From Bacteroidales bacterium (GTDB taxonomy: Bacteria > Bacteroidota > Bacteroidia > Bacteroidales > UBA932), in the NCBI GenBank assembly GCA_017477245.1, contig JAFUWY010000037.1, forward strand, positions 1-64,000: a stretch of DNA of 64,000 bases, read 5' to 3'. Numbering within the stretch: the stretch's first letter is position 1; the number at the start of each line of letters is the position of its first letter. This document shows, piece by piece, positions 8,398-15,713 of this stretch. A program made the translations under genes and the position numbers. Under the pieces are notes generated by a model. The model worked only from the letters and a program-made list of their open reading frames with translations, made no database searches and had not been told where the DNA came from.

Positions 8398-11210
8398 CGC
8401 CCGCGGCGCTGCGGAGCGCCCTGTCCGGGCACCACGCGGCCCGGCTCATGCGTCCAGTCCGGAGCCGCGCCCGTGTTCGCGCCGGGCTGGCCGAAGAACT
8501 GGCGCCACCAGGCGAACGGGTCTTCCTGACGGAACAATTCTTCCAGGTCTTCTATCTTCGTACGTCCCTCGGGCCGGAAGCCCGTGGAGTTCATGTAGGC
8601 CAGCAGGCTGCTGCGCAGGGCATGCACGTCGGAGCGCTGGTCCGCCTCCTCCCCCAGCAGGTCCATGGCGCAGAACAGCAGGCGTCCGCTCTCGCACTGG
8701 GTTTCGAAGATATAGGCCAGACGGCGGTTCTGCGTGAAGTTGTCCACCGCCTCGACGATCGCCCCGGCGCCGGGCATCGCATCCAGGTTGATAGCCTTGG
8801 AATGCTTGGTCAGCCACCACCACTGCCAGTCGCTGTGCTCCTCGGTCGGGAATCCGGCCAGGGCCGGATGGGTCGGATCGCAGAGCAGGCCCATCGTCCC
8901 CGCCTCGCGCGGGAAGAAGACCGGGCTCCAGAACACAGGGACGAACTTGCCTTTCTCTCCCCTGACGGTCTGGGGATCGGGGCAGAGCAGCACCGTGCCA
9001 CCCTCCTGCAGGACGGGCAGGGCCTCCTCGAGCGTGCGGGCCGTCACCACCCCGCCCAGGTCGTCGGCCGGATCATCGGGATACACCCAGATGTTCCAGC
9101 TGTTGCGCCATTGCGTGCCTGCGACCTGCACTTCGAAGTCCAGCCGCTCCGGATTCGCAAACCCGTCCAGGGCGACGCGGACCGGCTCCGGCATCAGCGC
9201 GTTGCCGCCGGTGGCCAGGGACTGGTCCTTGAACACGCCCTTGGCGATCACCCGCTGGTCGTTGCCGCGCAGGATCCACCGGACGTCCGCCGTCAGGTCC
9301 TTCGGACCATAATTCGCCACTTCCACCGTAGCGGTAAACAGTTCGTCTTCAGCCCACCAGGGCTTGGAAAAGCGTGCGAGCGGAGTCACCGGGGCACAGG
9401 CCTGCCGGAACCATTCCGGGCTCACCAGCCCCTTGTTGTCCCAGAAAGCGTCCACCAGGCCCACCAGGGCCGTGGACTGCCCGCTGAAGTCCTGCAGGCC
9501 CAGCAGCTGGAAGCCGCTCAGGCGCGGCGTCTTGAGCGCGCGCTCGATCTCCTCCTTGTACAGGAGGGCGCCGAGCCGGCCGGACGCCATCGTCCAGTCT
9601 TCCGCTTTGTCCAGCAGCCCCTTGGATTCCATGACGTTGCGGATGCCCTTGAAATTCAGGGGGTCCAGCACGCCTGTGTACTTGTCGATCTCGGCGAGGT
9701 GCGGGAACACAGAGTACTGCCCCACCTCATGCGAGATCAGCGGCACGTCGAAATCCGCGGTATACGCAGAGAAGTCCTGCGTGAAATCCGGCGAGCGCGA
9801 GTCGATGTAGTCCTGGCCGCGAATCTGCCCCAGGTAGGTGCGGGAGGCCACCATGAACTGGTCCTCCGGCTCGGGGTAGCCCTTGTGGCCCGTTCCCATC
9901 GAGTAGGAGGAGTTGGCGTAGATATGGCGCGGGTCCGCCTTCTTCATGTAGCGGAGCATGGCGTTGAGCCAGTCGTAGCCGCGGTCGAGTTCGTTGCCGC
10001 AGGTCAGCATGCAGAACGAAGGGTGGTTGCCGTACTCCCGGATGATGCGGTCGTATTCGTCCTTGAGGAAGCGGTTCATCTCCGGCTCGCCGATGTTGCG
10101 CGCCCAGTCAGGCAGCTCCACCTGGAGGTAGAGGCCCATGCGGTCCGCTGCGCGGAAGGCCGCGTCGGGCGGGCACCAGGAGTGGAAGCGGACGTGGTTC
10201 AGGCCCCAGTCCTTGACGACCTGGAACTCCTTTTCCCAGCCCTTCTCGTCGAGAGGCGGGGTGCCGGTCAGCGGATAGACGCAGCAGTTGAGCGTGCCGC
10301 GCAGGAAGATCCGGCGGCCGTTGACCTCGATGTGGTCGCCCGCGCGCTTGAAGTCCCGCAGGCCGTACGTGACCGTGCGGGCGTCCTGCCCGCAGCGGAC
10401 GGTGAGCGTCTGCAGGTTCGGGGCGAACTCGTCCCAGGGCTTCGCGCCGGACAGCTCCAGCGTCTGCTCGACCACGGTCGTATCCCCCTGCAGGGCCACG
10501 TCCTGGCGGACCGTCCGGCCGCCGGGGCGGTATTCCAGCTTCGCGGAAGCGGCCTCGGGCGCATGGCGCACCAGCAGGGTGCGCACCCGCGCCGTCCGCG
10601 CCGCCGCGTCGGGATAGACATCCACCTGCGCGACCTCCACGGGCGCGAGCGCCGTCAGGGATATCTCCCCGAGGACGCCGTTCCAGATGATCTGGGTATC
10701 ATTGGTATAGGCATGCGCCAGCAGCGAGGGGTTCACGTTGTAACGCTGGCGGTTGTCGATGCGCAGCATCAGGGTATGCTTTCCGGCCTCCAGTCCCCCG
10801 GGGATCAGGTAGTAATGCGGGGTGGTCAGGCTCTCCTCCGCCCCGGCCAACTGCTTGCCGTCCACCCAGACGCTGCTCTGCCAGATCACGCGTTCCAGCT
10901 TGAGCGCCAGCGGCTTGCCGGCCATGGACGGCGGGATGTCGATCTCCCGCTTGTAGAATGCCGCACCGATGAAGGAGTGCTTGCGCGTGAGGCGCTGGAT
11001 CTGCGGCCCGGTGATGGCGGGCTCCAGCGTGTTCGGCGTGCCCAGGCCGGCATCGTCGGTCGTCCCGGGCAGTCCGATGGGTTGGAACGTAGCAAGGCTG
11101 TCCAGGCTCACCTGCCAGGTACCGGACAGGTCGAGGCTGCGGCTGGACTGCGAACAGGATGCCGCCAGCAACGCCGCGGCGGAAAGGAAAAGGAGGGATA
11201 AACGTTTCAT
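8394..11210 (-). CDS. Glycoside hydrolase family 2 protein (beta-galactosidase/glucuronidase type)
   Basis: A 938-residue exported GH2 enzyme with a lipoprotein-type signal peptide ending near 'AASCSQ'. Domain order is a jelly-roll sugar-binding domain (about 30-190), an immunoglobulin-like domain (about 190-300), then the TIM barrel. The acid/base is E407 in CGNELD and the likely nucleophile is E495 in ISHEVGQY. A long C-terminal extension of about 300 residues resembles that of other Bacteroidota GH2 proteins. GH2 covers beta-galactosidase, glucuronidase, mannosidase and others, so the substrate is open. There is no SusC/D pair beside it. The start at 11210 is preferred to ATG 11216 because it gives the cleaner signal peptide. 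Confidence 0.87.
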   Translation of the reverse strand: MKRLSLLFLSAAALLAASCSQSSRSLDLSGTWQVSLDSLATFQPIGLPGTTDDAGLGTPNTLEPAITGPQIQRLTRKHSFIGAAFYKREIDIPPSMAGKPLALKLERVIWQSSVWVDGKQLAGAEESLTTPHYYLIPGGLEAGKHTLMLRIDNRQRYNVNPSLLAHAYTNDTQIIWNGVLGEISLTALAPVEVAQVDVYPDAAARTARVRTLLVRHAPEAASAKLEYRPGGRTVRQDVALQGDTTVVEQTLELSGAKPWDEFAPNLQTLTVRCGQDARTVTYGLRDFKRAGDHIEVNGRRIFLRGTLNCCVYPLTGTPPLDEKGWEKEFQVVKDWGLNHVRFHSWCPPDAAFRAADRMGLYLQVELPDWARNIGEPEMNRFLKDEYDRIIREYGNHPSFCMLTCGNELDRGYDWLNAMLRYMKKADPRHIYANSSYSMGTGHKGYPEPEDQFMVASRTYLGQIRGQDYIDSRSPDFTQDFSAYTADFDVPLISHEVGQYSVFPHLAEIDKYTGVLDPLNFKGIRNVMESKGLLDKAEDWTMASGRLGALLYKEEIERALKTPRLSGFQLLGLQDFSGQSTALVGLVDAFWDNKGLVSPEWFRQACAPVTPLARFSKPWWAEDELFTATVEVANYGPKDLTADVRWILRGNDQRVIAKGVFKDQSLATGGNALMPEPVRVALDGFANPERLDFEVQVAGTQWRNSWNIWVYPDDPADDLGGVVTARTLEEALPVLQEGGTVLLCPDPQTVRGEKGKFVPVFWSPVFFPREAGTMGLLCDPTHPALAGFPTEEHSDWQWWWLTKHSKAINLDAMPGAGAIVEAVDNFTQNRRLAYIFETQCESGRLLFCAMDLLGEEADQRSDVHALRSSLLAYMNSTGFRPEGRTKIEDLEELFRQEDPFAWWRQFFGQPGANTGAAPDWTHEPGRVVPGQGAPQRRGR

Positions 11211-11285
11211 GGTCATCAAAGTTAATGATTATTAATCACAGATGACCCGTCCTCCCGAAAAAAGTTTGAAAAAGTTTGAAAAAAG

Positions 11286-11318
11286 TTTGGAGAATTGCAA
11301 AGATTGGCCTACCTTTGC
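11286..11318 (+). promoter_or_regulatory. Promoter of the tRNA-Lys pair
   Basis: TTTGG (11286-11290) and TACCTTTG (11310-11317) are about 20 bases apart, 16 bases before the first tRNA. Three AAAAGTTTG-like direct repeats lie just upstream (11262-11290). Confidence 0.65.
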
Positions 11319-11333
11319 AATCCCAAAACGGAG

Positions 11334-11406
11334 GACTCGTTAGCTCAGTTGGTAGAGCACAACACTTTTAATGTTGGGGTCTCGGGTTCGAGCCCCGAAC
11401 GGGTCA
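11334..11406 (+). tRNA. tRNA-Lys (anticodon TTT)
   Basis: A 73-base cloverleaf. The acceptor arms GACTCGT and ACGGGTC pair. The D arm is TAGCTCAGTTGGTAGAGCA, the anticodon stem is CAACA/TGTTG with loop CTTTTAA, and the T arm is CGGGTTCGAGCCCCG. The anticodon TTT reads lysine AAA and AAG. No CCA is encoded. Confidence 0.97.
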
Positions 11407-11438
11407 CAAGAGTGAGACGAGCTTTCGTTTGAAATATT

Positions 11439-11511
11439 GCTTCCTTAGCTCAGTTGGTAGAGCACCTGACTCTTAATCAGGGTGTCTAGGGTTCGAGCCC
11501 CTAAGGGAGCA
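11439..11511 (+). tRNA. tRNA-Lys (anticodon CTT)
   Basis: A 73-base cloverleaf. Acceptor arms GCTTCCT/AGGGAGC pair, the anticodon stem is CCTGA/TCAGG with loop CTCTTAA (anticodon CTT), and the T loop is GTTCGAG. It lies 32 bases after the first tRNA-Lys and is probably cotranscribed. Confidence 0.97.
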
Positions 11512-11516
11512 CAAAA

Positions 11517-11546
11517 ATCGCCTTCTCAGATAGCTGAGAGGGCGAT
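11517..11546 (+). terminator. Hairpin after the tRNA-Lys pair
   Basis: ATCGCCTTCTCAG and CTGAGAGGGCGAT form a 13-bp stem with one G-T pair and a four-base loop. The following tract is only moderately T-rich, so efficiency is uncertain. Confidence 0.6.
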
Positions 11547-11604
11547 TGGCGTTTAAAAACGTGCCACTTTTGTGACACTTTACCTTATTTCTGATGTCTA
11601 GGTG

Positions 11605-11826
11605 TTAAACTTTTCGAGCATCAGCCATATCACTCATCCGCTTGTGCATGTTATCCAGCATCTCCTTGGTGCCAGGAGTCCAAACATCGTCGTCTCCGGA
11701 ATGTCCGAAGAGTCCAACGCTGATGACAATGTTGCCTTCAAGGGTAAGCCGCTTCTGCGCCTCAAGGAACTGCTCCTTGAAGCGTGTACTTCCACATAGG
11801 GTTATGACTGGGTATTTGCCTACCAT
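11605..11826 (-). pseudogene. 3'-truncated nucleoside deoxyribosyltransferase-like gene
   Basis: A 73-residue reading frame beginning MVGKYPVITLCGSTRFKEQF. It matches the N-terminal part of a small family related to nucleoside 2-deoxyribosyltransferases: CGSTRF, LEGNIVISVGLFGHSG and WTPGTKEMLDNMH. Relatives continue after 'DMAD' with a strand and a helix carrying 'GGYIGxST'. Here the frame turns into ARKV and stops, so that half is missing. Protein homology ends less than 70 bases from the tRNA-Lys terminator, as if cut at the edge of the AT-rich island. A short functional variant is possible but less likely. Confidence 0.6.
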
Positions 11827-11841
11827 GCTACATGATAATTC

Positions 11842-12768
11842 TTATTTCTTGGCCGCTTTCTCAACAATTGTAATAATTGAAGAATCTTCTGCAGCGAAAC
11901 TAATTTTGAAACCCGTACCTGGAGAGAAGTAAATCGACTCTATTGCCAAAGGATCGACCCTTAAGTACGCGACATATCCGACGAGCCAATTCTCAAAATC
12001 CCGGATAGTATCACGCAACTGCTTTTTCCTTTGGAGAGATGCCCGTAACGACGTTATTCGGTTCGGGATGGGAACATTGAACTTCATCATAAGAGAAATC
12101 AGTTGAGTAATTTCTCTCTCCTCTGTGAGTAGATCTCGTTCAAAAACGGGCTTAAGAATATCTACATCTTGAAAAAGCCCTTTATACTCAAAAGATATGA
12201 TACTATACAGTTTGTATTCGATGAGGTAATCTTCAATAGGCTGCAGAATTTCAGTTGCCTTGCGAAGTAAAATTTGACGCTTGTCTAATTTCTTCTGTTT
12301 AAGCTTTTCAGTAGATTCCGGAGTCGAGTGCGGATGCACTCTAGGTGACGAGGCATCAATAGTAATATCAACTTCTGCGTCAACTTGATGCTCGGGGTCA
12401 AGGGTCTTAGCGAATTCAATATACTCCAGAAGAGCATATCCAAGTTGGTTCCCTTTCTCCCTGTCCTTTCTCATAAATGAAAAATCATTCATCAAGGAAG
12501 TTTGGAAACTAATCAGATCCTTCACATCGCTAACTTCAAAAACAGTCCTATGTTCCGGAGTTACAATCATTGATATATAGAAATCAACGAAAGAAAGAGC
12601 CGCAATGATCCTCTCTGCAGCATTTTCGCTAAACTTCTCTCGCCGCAAAAAAGCTTTGAAATGATCACGGCAAATGACAGCCTTTTCCTGGCTATCATCA
12701 AGCGAGATATAATCAGCTTTTTTGTTCTGCACAGCGCACAAACCCGGAATATGGATACAATCTAACAT
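11842..12768 (-). CDS. Hypothetical protein, unrecognised
   Basis: A 308-residue soluble, mostly helical protein rich in lysine and glutamate, with no signal peptide or membrane segment. No family is recognised. The N-terminal stretch around residues 30-60 (DHFKAFLRREKFSENAAERI) loosely resembles the SAM-like core-binding region of phage integrases, but there is no catalytic domain. A charged middle segment (about residues 135-170) looks like a linker between two helical parts. Base composition is clearly AT-richer than the flanking chromosome. It is divergent from the NUMOD1-repeat gene (44 bases between starts) and lies 15 bases upstream of the truncated deoxyribosyltransferase-like gene. 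Confidence 0.6.
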   Translation of the reverse strand: MLDCIHIPGLCAVQNKKADYISLDDSQEKAVICRDHFKAFLRREKFSENAAERIIAALSFVDFYISMIVTPEHRTVFEVSDVKDLISFQTSLMNDFSFMRKDREKGNQLGYALLEYIEFAKTLDPEHQVDAEVDITIDASSPRVHPHSTPESTEKLKQKKLDKRQILLRKATEILQPIEDYLIEYKLYSIISFEYKGLFQDVDILKPVFERDLLTEEREITQLISLMMKFNVPIPNRITSLRASLQRKKQLRDTIRDFENWLVGYVAYLRVDPLAIESIYFSPGTGFKISFAAEDSSIITIVEKAAKK

Positions 12769-12812
12769 CTGGAGGGAAAGTCTTCGTCGTTAATGAAGAA
12801 GGACGGAAGCAT

Positions 12813-13781
12813 ATGAGCGAGGCCCGAAAAGACAAACTGCCTGTTCTTCAATATGACTTGGATGGTAATTTTGTCAAAGAGTACGAATCAACCACAGCCG
12901 CCGGCATAGCGTTAGGCGTGGCAGCAACTAATGTGTGGAGTTGTTGCCTAGGTTATCGAACAGGAAAAAGAAAGAAGAAGGTACAAATCGTAAATGGATA
13001 CACATTTCGCTTTAAGAAGGACTATCCTGACGTCCCACCGCAGATTGATTTGAATATCACAAATCTCAACAAAAGAAATGTCCTTCAATTCTCCTTAGAT
13101 GGCGTTTTTATCAAGGAATGGGAGAGTGTTTTAGATGCCGAGAGAGGAACAGGAACTCACGAATCCGGAATACGACAAGTTTGTTATGGGAAGTATCGCC
13201 AGTGCAATGGCTTTATGTGGCGTTATCGAGATGAGTTCGATGAAATCCCCACCCATATAGATCCCGTCCGCCCTAAGGTTAAGAGACCCTTTCCAAAACT
13301 TACGGAGGAACAGATTGAAAAGGGCAAAAGAATTAACCGAGAGAGATATGCTAGAGTGGTGCATCAGTTCTCGTTATCCGGAGAATATGTCGCTACTTTT
13401 CCTTCTTTAGACGACGCGGCAGTTGGATTTGGTGGCGACGGTGCGACAATTTGTAATGCGTGCAAGCATAAAACAAGTAAAACGGCCTACGGATACCAAT
13501 GGCGGTATAAAGAAGATGTGCCAGATCCCACTTCAGGAATCAAGCCCTTTGACAGAAGAGCGTCTTCGCCCCGAAGACGTCCCGTCATTCAACAAACACT
13601 AGACGGACAGTTCGTTCACGAGTGGGTCAGTACGAGAGCTGCGGCAGATTATTATAAGATCAACAGGAATACACTCTATATGGCTCTGTCGGGACGCATA
13701 CCATCTGTGCGAGGGTTCATCTGGAAGTACAAAGACATGATGACCTCTATGGAAAAAGAAGCGGCAGGATCGCCAGGCTAA
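12813..13781 (+). CDS. Protein of four NUMOD1-like repeats, no nuclease domain
   Basis: A 322-residue protein built from four imperfect repeats at about residues 11-68, 90-138, 183-232 and 258-307. Each starts with a beta hairpin of the type 'vlQfsLdGefvkeweS', continues with a small helix-turn-helix (for example AAADYYKINRNTLYMALSG) and ends in 'GFmWrYk'. This is the pattern of the NUMOD1/IENR1 DNA-binding module usually attached to GIY-YIG or HNH homing endonucleases. No HNH or GIY-YIG motif is present. It may bind DNA as a regulator or be a nuclease-less relative; function is inferred only. Basic linkers (SSPRRRP) support nucleic-acid contact. AT-rich island gene. Confidence 0.7.
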   Translation: MSEARKDKLPVLQYDLDGNFVKEYESTTAAGIALGVAATNVWSCCLGYRTGKRKKKVQIVNGYTFRFKKDYPDVPPQIDLNITNLNKRNVLQFSLDGVFIKEWESVLDAERGTGTHESGIRQVCYGKYRQCNGFMWRYRDEFDEIPTHIDPVRPKVKRPFPKLTEEQIEKGKRINRERYARVVHQFSLSGEYVATFPSLDDAAVGFGGDGATICNACKHKTSKTAYGYQWRYKEDVPDPTSGIKPFDRRASSPRRRPVIQQTLDGQFVHEWVSTRAAADYYKINRNTLYMALSGRIPSVRGFIWKYKDMMTSMEKEAAGSPG

Positions 13782-13825
13782 TTGTAAGTTAATTTCAGAG
13801 CATAACCACCTAGCAGAATTAAAAA

Positions 13826-13852
13826 ATAAGGACAAGGCCATCCCCGTAAAGA
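13826..13852. repeat. Decayed copy of the GGACAAGG terminator repeat
   Basis: The left half of the hairpin repeat seen intact at 14612-14652 (AAGGACAAGGCCATCCC, then GTAAAG) is present, but the right arm is missing, so no hairpin can form. Confidence 0.55.
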
Positions 13853-13910
13853 GAAAAACTCATTCTCTTAGTATTGATATTAATTTGATTGCAAAATGAA
13901 ATAATATTGC

Positions 13911-13918
13911 TATCTTTG
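13911..13918 (+). promoter_or_regulatory. -7 element upstream of the RelB-like antitoxin
   Basis: TATCTTTG fits TAnnTTTG and lies 19 bases before the ATG. A TTTG at 13884-13887 is a possible -33 element, with slightly long spacing. Confidence 0.5.
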
Positions 13919-13937
13919 CGCCAAACAATTAACTATT

Positions 13938-14231
13938 ATGGCACAGACAGCATTAACTATCCGGATGGATTCCGACCTCAAGGTGCAGTTTGACGCGCTT
14001 TGCGATGAATTCGGCATGAGTACCAACACGGCGTTCAATATCTTCGCGCGTACGGTTGTCCGTAGGCGCCAGATTCCCTTTACGATTGAGGCTCCATCTA
14101 AGCAGGAGACCATAGATAAGGGCCTTGCCGCTTTTGACGAAATCCGCAGACTTGTAGAGAACGGGACAATCCCCAGCAGGACACTTGATGAGATCAATGA
14201 AGAGATTCGGCTTACAAGGGAAGGGAAATGA
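13938..14231 (+). CDS. RelB/DinJ-family antitoxin
   Basis: A 97-residue antitoxin with an N-terminal ribbon-helix-helix domain (AQTALTIRMDSDLKVQFDALCDEFGMSTNTAFNIFAR in two strands and two helices, residues 2-45) and a charged C-terminal tail that would neutralise a toxin. It should bind DNA as a dimer and repress its own promoter at 13911-13918. Its stop overlaps the start of the next frame (ATGA), which is a PIN-domain toxin gene that is broken. The antitoxin therefore appears to be an orphan. Members of the family are annotated RelB or DinJ; the pairing with a PIN toxin rather than RelE is shown by the neighbouring remnant. Confidence 0.82.
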   Translation: MAQTALTIRMDSDLKVQFDALCDEFGMSTNTAFNIFARTVVRRRQIPFTIEAPSKQETIDKGLAAFDEIRRLVENGTIPSRTLDEINEEIRLTREGK

Positions 14232-14587
14232 AGTATTACGCCGTCATTGATACGAATGTCCTCGTATCATCTTTGCTTTCTCCACATCCGGATTCCGCAA
14301 CGGTCCTAATTCGGAAGCATGTAGCGAAAGGAGACCTGGTTCCCCCTGTTTAATGAGGAAATCTTCGCAGAGTATCGCTCCGTTCTTGCCCGTCCAAAAC
14401 TCGGTCTACCCGATAGTCTGGTGGCTGCGGTCTTGGATGCGAGGATCCCAAGGATGTGGTCTTCTATGAGGTGACATTGTCCAAGGAAGATGCGTATCTG
14501 GTCACGGGGAACACCAAGCATTTCCCCAAGAAGCCGTTCGTCGTTACTCCCGCAGAGATGCTGGCCATCATAGAGAAGAACAAGTAA
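14228..14587 (+). pseudogene. Broken PIN-domain toxin gene
   Basis: The frame starts MKYYAVIDTNVLVSSLLSP, the PIN-domain N-terminus with the first acidic metal ligand in DTN. It is lost at a run of five C (about 14342-14346); removing one C restores VPLFNEEIFAEYRSVLARPK. A second break near 14438-14447 skips roughly 20 residues, after which the family C-terminus resumes as 'DVVFYEVTLSKEDAYLVTGN..KHFP' and ends at 14587. Both a frameshift and an internal deletion are therefore present and the toxin should be inactive. The ATG overlaps the antitoxin stop, showing the two once formed a coupled pair. One disruption could be a sequencing error, but not both. Confidence 0.78.
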
Positions 14588-14611
14588 GCAATCCCAAAAA
14601 AACAAAAAAAT

Positions 14612-14655
14612 AAGGACAAGGCCATCCCAGTAAAGGGAGAACCCTTGTCCTTTTG
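14612..14655. terminator. Bidirectional terminator of the GGACAAGG repeat family
   Basis: AAGGACAAGG and CCTTGTCCTT form a perfect 10-bp stem with an inner ATCCC/GGGA pairing. A-rich DNA precedes it and TTTT follows, so it can act on both strands. Related copies lie at 13826, 15467 and 16833. Confidence 0.7.
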
Positions 14656-14673
14656 AAAACCAACGTTTTTTCC

Positions 14674-14681
14674 TATTTTTG
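14674..14681 (+). promoter_or_regulatory. -7 element of the YafQ toxin-antitoxin operon
   Basis: TATTTTTG with TTTTG at 14651-14655 upstream (18-base gap), 27 bases before the antitoxin ATG. Confidence 0.5.
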
Positions 14682-14708
14682 CATCATAACATAAAAGAAG
14701 TTACTATT

Positions 14709-14900
14709 ATGGCGACCTATACAATTACAGTTAACGAGAGGACAAAGGCCGGGAAAAGCCTTGTCAGTTATCTTCGTGATTTGGGTGTGATTGATGAACC
14801 CAATGCGGAGACGCTGGCTGCTATCAAGGAGATCAAGAGCGGTGGCGGCACCCGTTGTGAGACATTCGAGGACTATCTTAAAGCCGTGCAGGCGTTATGA
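14709..14900 (+). CDS. Antitoxin of a YafQ-type module
   Basis: A 63-residue protein starting MATYTITVNERTKAGKSL. The N-terminal strand and helix resemble small antitoxins found before RelE/YafQ toxins in Bacteroidota, and the acidic C-terminus (TFEDYLKAVQAL) is of the kind that wraps a toxin. The stop overlaps the toxin start by four bases (ATGA), so translation is coupled. A promoter with TATTTTTG precedes it. The start at 14709 is used because the alternative at 14679 falls inside the -7 element. Confidence 0.72.
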   Translation: MATYTITVNERTKAGKSLVSYLRDLGVIDEPNAETLAAIKEIKSGGGTRCETFEDYLKAVQAL

Positions 14901-15181
14901 GAGCCATTGTCTTGTCGGGGCAGTACAAGAAAGACCTGAAACGTGCCCGAAAGCGGAATCTTCCGGAGGCGGAACTCAACCAGGTCATCTTTGACTTAGC
15001 TAATGATATCCCGTTGTCACCGGATAGGAAAGATCATACTCTTTCCGAGAGCCTTGCAGGATTTCGGGAGTGCCATATACAGCCGGACTGGTTGTTGGTC
15101 TATAACAAGGAGGATAACGGCGAACTTCACATCCTCAATCTAATTAGGACAGGGACACATTCGGATTTGTTCAAAAAGTGA
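14897..15181 (+). CDS. YafQ-family mRNA interferase toxin
   Basis: A 94-residue RelE-superfamily toxin, expected to cut mRNA on the ribosome. The core is recognisable: 'QYKKDLKRARKR', then 'SLAGFRECHIQPDWLLVYN' and the C-terminal 'LNLIRTGTHSDLF'. In YafQ the catalytic histidines and the final phenylalanine occupy this part; the histidines in ECHIQ and GTHSDLF are retained. The frame is intact and full length, in contrast to the PIN toxin upstream. It is followed by a strong terminator at 15227-15264, which closes the two-gene operon. Confidence 0.85.
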   Translation: MRAIVLSGQYKKDLKRARKRNLPEAELNQVIFDLANDIPLSPDRKDHTLSESLAGFRECHIQPDWLLVYNKEDNGELHILNLIRTGTHSDLFKK

Positions 15182-15226
15182 TCCTGGGCAACATTGCCGA
15201 CACATAGAGGAAATTTTAAAAAATAA

Positions 15227-15264
15227 AAGCGGAGACAACCCAGAAGGGTCGTCTCCGCTTTTTT
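15227..15264 (+). terminator. Terminator of the YafQ toxin-antitoxin operon
   Basis: AAGCGGAGACAACCC and GGGTCGTCTCCGCTT pair with one mismatch around an AGAA loop and are followed by a run of T. Confidence 0.82.
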
Positions 15265-15318
15265 GTTCCTAGACGATTGCACGCTGTTGTTTCGAAGAAC
15301 CTTACAACAATGTCACGA

Positions 15319-15461
15319 GGCTTTTCAATTACCTCGTTTACATGTTTTCCGGTTATTTGAGATGCTCGTTTACATGTCGCGGAGTCTTTCAATTACCCCA
15401 AAACCATGTTTTCGACCTTTTTGAAAAGCCCGTTTACATGTATTTCAGTTATTTGAAAGAC
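15319..15461. repeat. 32-bp imperfect tandem repeat, about 4.5 units
   Basis: CGTTTACATGT occurs at 15335, 15367 and 15431, and a diverged form CAAAACCATGT at 15399, so the period is exactly 32 bp. Unit edges share TTTCAATTACC or TTATTTGA. There is no clean repeat/spacer division and no cas gene, so it is not a CRISPR array. Confidence 0.75.
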
Positions 15462-15466
15462 ATAAA

Positions 15467-15509
15467 AAGGACAAGGCAATCCCAATAAAGGGATCTGCCT
15501 TATCCCTTT
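15467..15509 (-). terminator. Terminator after the small membrane peptide gene
   Basis: Read on the minus strand, AAAGGGATAAGGC pairs imperfectly with GCCTTGTCCTTT around an inner GATCCC/GGGATT pairing and is followed by TTTTAT. It starts one base after the stop codon of the 32-residue frame. It belongs to the GGACAAGG hairpin family. Confidence 0.65.
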
Positions 15510-15608
15510 CTATCCCTCATCACGATGGTTTGTCCTCCGGATGATGTAGCTGATGAAAATCATCAAGATGATGATCCCGCAGAGTACGATTTGCCATGGT
15601 CCAATCAT
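15510..15608 (-). CDS. Small single-pass membrane peptide (32 aa)
   Basis: A frame of 32 residues beginning MIGPWQIVLCGI and ending in RRTNHRDEG. Residues 7-23 form one hydrophobic membrane segment followed by a basic cluster (IIRRTNHR), giving an N-out, C-in topology by the positive-inside rule. The stop codon is directly followed by a terminator on the same strand, which argues that the frame is a real gene unit. No function is recognised. It lies between the toxin-antitoxin modules and the GH26 gene; it could be a toxin-like peptide of the island, but this is only a guess. Confidence 0.45.
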   Translation of the reverse strand: MIGPWQIVLCGIIILMIFISYIIRRTNHRDEG

Positions 15609-15713
15609 ACTTACAAGATATTTTATTTTTCAAACAAGCTCTAAAATGTTCGTAGATGCAGTAGTTCGACCTTAGTAAAGCACCTCACCGCAGGGATTCC
15701 CCCCAAAAAGGAA

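Larger units (their letters stand above)
15182..15509. other. Gene-free stretch with terminator and 32-bp repeats
   Basis: No coding region is supported here. It holds the terminator of the YafQ operon (15227-15264), about four and a half 32-bp tandem repeats (15319-15461) and the terminator of the minus-strand small gene (15467-15509). Confidence 0.7.

Noticed and set aside
11217..11224. TAACTTTG on the minus strand as promoter of the GH2 gene
   Set aside because: It lies only 7 bases before the start codon, which would require a leaderless message, and no -33 element is seen.
11439..11511. Attachment-site duplication of the tRNA-Lys 3' end
   Set aside because: No second copy of the T-arm or acceptor sequence was found at the far side of the island, and no integrase is present.
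15319..15461. CRISPR array
   Set aside because: The 32-bp period looks tempting, but there is no repeat/spacer division, units diverge along their whole length and no cas gene is in the window.
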